The translations under genes and the position numbers were made by a program. From Candidatus Gallimonas intestinigallinarum (GTDB lineage Bacteria > Bacillota_A > Clostridia > Christensenellales > Borkfalkiaceae): 9,047 bases of DNA. The notes under the pieces are model-generated. The model was not told the origin of the DNA. It saw nothing but the letters and a program-made list of their open reading frames with translations, and ran no database searches. The DNA lies in NCBI GenBank assembly GCA_019116405.1, contig DXBS01000015.1, forward strand, positions 1 through 9,047, read 5' to 3'. Shown one piece after another: positions 8,383 to 9,047 of the stretch (its first letter is position 1; every line of letters starts with the position of its first letter).

Positions 8383-8894
8383 ACAGATACACGATCAGCG
8401 CACTTGTTTCCAACAAATCGGGCGTCCTCGTCCGCGTTGCCGCCCTCTTCGCGCGCCGCGGCTACAACATCGAATCGCTCTCCGTGTGCAAGACGGAAAA
8501 CGAGGAGCTCTCCCGCATGACCATCGTCTTAAACGGCGACGACTATATCCTCGGGCAGATGATGAAGCAGATGGACAAACTCATCGACGTCAAGAAAATC
8601 AAGCGCGTCGAGGAGGACGCCGTCAGCCGCGAACTGCTGCTCATCAAGGTCAAGACGGACGCCGCGACCCGCTCGCAGGTACTGGAGATCAGCCAGATCT
8701 TCCGCGCGAAGGTCGTGGACGCCTCGCCCGAGGCGACCATCCTCGAGCTGACGGGCAAGCCCATGAAGCTGGACGGGTTTGTGACCATGCTCATGCCCTA
8801 CGGCGTCATGGAACTGGCGCGTACCGGCGTGACGAGCATCTCCCGCGGCAAGTCCACCATCAAGGACGAGACGGATTATAAAGAGAAGATATGA
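8379..8894 (+). CDS. ilvN: Acetolactate synthase regulatory small subunit
   Basis: IlvN (IlvH-type) activates the IlvB subunit and gives feedback inhibition by valine. The 171 residues include an N-terminal ACT domain (about 2-78; MNRYTISALVSNKSGVLVRV..F.RRGYNIESL) and the C-terminal ACT-like domain (about 84-160) ending in MELARTGVTSISRG, a family hallmark. The ATG overlaps the ilvB TGA (ATGA), and GGGAGG inside the end of ilvB lies seven bases upstream, so translation is coupled. A short charged tail (KDETDYKEKI) follows. Confidence 0.97.
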   Translation: MNRYTISALVSNKSGVLVRVAALFARRGYNIESLSVCKTENEELSRMTIVLNGDDYILGQMMKQMDKLIDVKKIKRVEEDAVSRELLLIKVKTDAATRSQVLEISQIFRAKVVDASPEATILELTGKPMKLDGFVTMLMPYGVMELARTGVTSISRGKSTIKDETDYKEKI

Positions 8895-8901
8895 AAAGGT
8901 T

Positions 8902-8942
8902 CACGAATTTTCTCACGCAAAGGCGTGACAAAATTCCGTGAT
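8902..8942. repeat. Hairpin just after ilvN
   Basis: Six plus six plus five base pairs (8902-8919 with 8924-8942) form one long stem broken by a C-C mismatch and a single bulged base, around the loop AAAG. There is no T-run after it, so it is not a classical terminator, although it could protect the ilvBN mRNA 3' end. Length, loop and centre GCAAAGGC match the hairpin at 1211-1250. Confidence 0.65.
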
Positions 8943-8947
8943 CTGAG

Positions 8948-9012
8948 AGGGCGATTGCGGGCACGCCGCTTCGCGGCTGACCGCACGTCTCGTGCGGGTA
9001 GCCCCCGCCCTC
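8948..9012. other. GC-rich branched secondary structure (unidentified RNA or repeat)
   Basis: GAGGGCG (8948-8954) pairs with CGCCCTC (9006-9012), and GGGC (8960-8963) pairs with GCCC (9001-9004). Between these lie two simple hairpins, GCCGC/GCGGC (8966-8970 with 8974-8978) and CCGCACG/CGTGCGG (8982-8988 with 8992-8998). The fold is a closed three-way junction. No known RNA family was recognised. Confidence 0.5.
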
Positions 9013-9016
9013 GGTC

Positions 9017-9046
9017 AAGAAATTGCCTTGCAAATGGCAATTTCTT
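9017..9046. repeat. Perfect 11-bp inverted repeat at the window end
   Basis: AAGAAATTGCC (9017-9027) is exactly inverted at 9036-9046 around an 8-base loop. It may be an AT-rich terminator stem or the end of a composite repeat. The following sequence lies outside the window, so a T-run cannot be checked. Confidence 0.6.
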
Positions 9047-9047
9047 A

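Overview
This window looks like chromosomal DNA from a GC-rich member of the Bacillota, probably class Clostridia. The gene order ruvC-ruvA-ruvB-queA-tgt is the usual arrangement in that group, and the promoters are SigA-like (TTGACA / TACAAT or TATAAT). Genes are tightly packed, start-stop overlaps of the ATGA and TAATG kind are common, and Shine-Dalgarno sites are purine-rich. The lineage below class is not certain.

Layout. Positions 1-5020 are transcribed leftward from a strong promoter in front of ruvC. In transcription order they hold ruvC, ruvA and ruvB (Holliday-junction branch migration and resolution), queA (tRNA queuosine synthesis), a small DUF559/VSR-like endonuclease gene, and tgt (tRNA-guanine transglycosylase). 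ruvC to queA form a compact operon with gaps or overlaps of 0-2 bases. The endonuclease and a nested palindromic element (1291-1457) sit between queA and tgt, which are normally adjacent, so they look like an insertion. tgt carries an in-frame TAG ten codons before its catalytic aspartate, so as read it is broken unless the stop is read through or is a sequence error.

Positions 5021-9047 are transcribed rightward. argH (arginine synthesis) has its own SigA promoter, divergent from the ruvC promoter, and ends at a clear intrinsic terminator. The ilvB-ilvN operon (acetohydroxy acid synthase, branched-chain amino acid synthesis) follows, with a fully consensus promoter and a very short leader. 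The window ends in a non-coding stretch rich in hairpins that may be a composite repeat.

All core genes are ordinary housekeeping genes. The unusual signals are the amber codon in tgt, the endonuclease plus palindromic element inside the ruv-que operon, a probable leaderless start for ruvC, an inverted-repeat element overlapping the ilvB promoter, and two similar ~40-base hairpins (tgt leader and after ilvN) that may belong to one repeat family.
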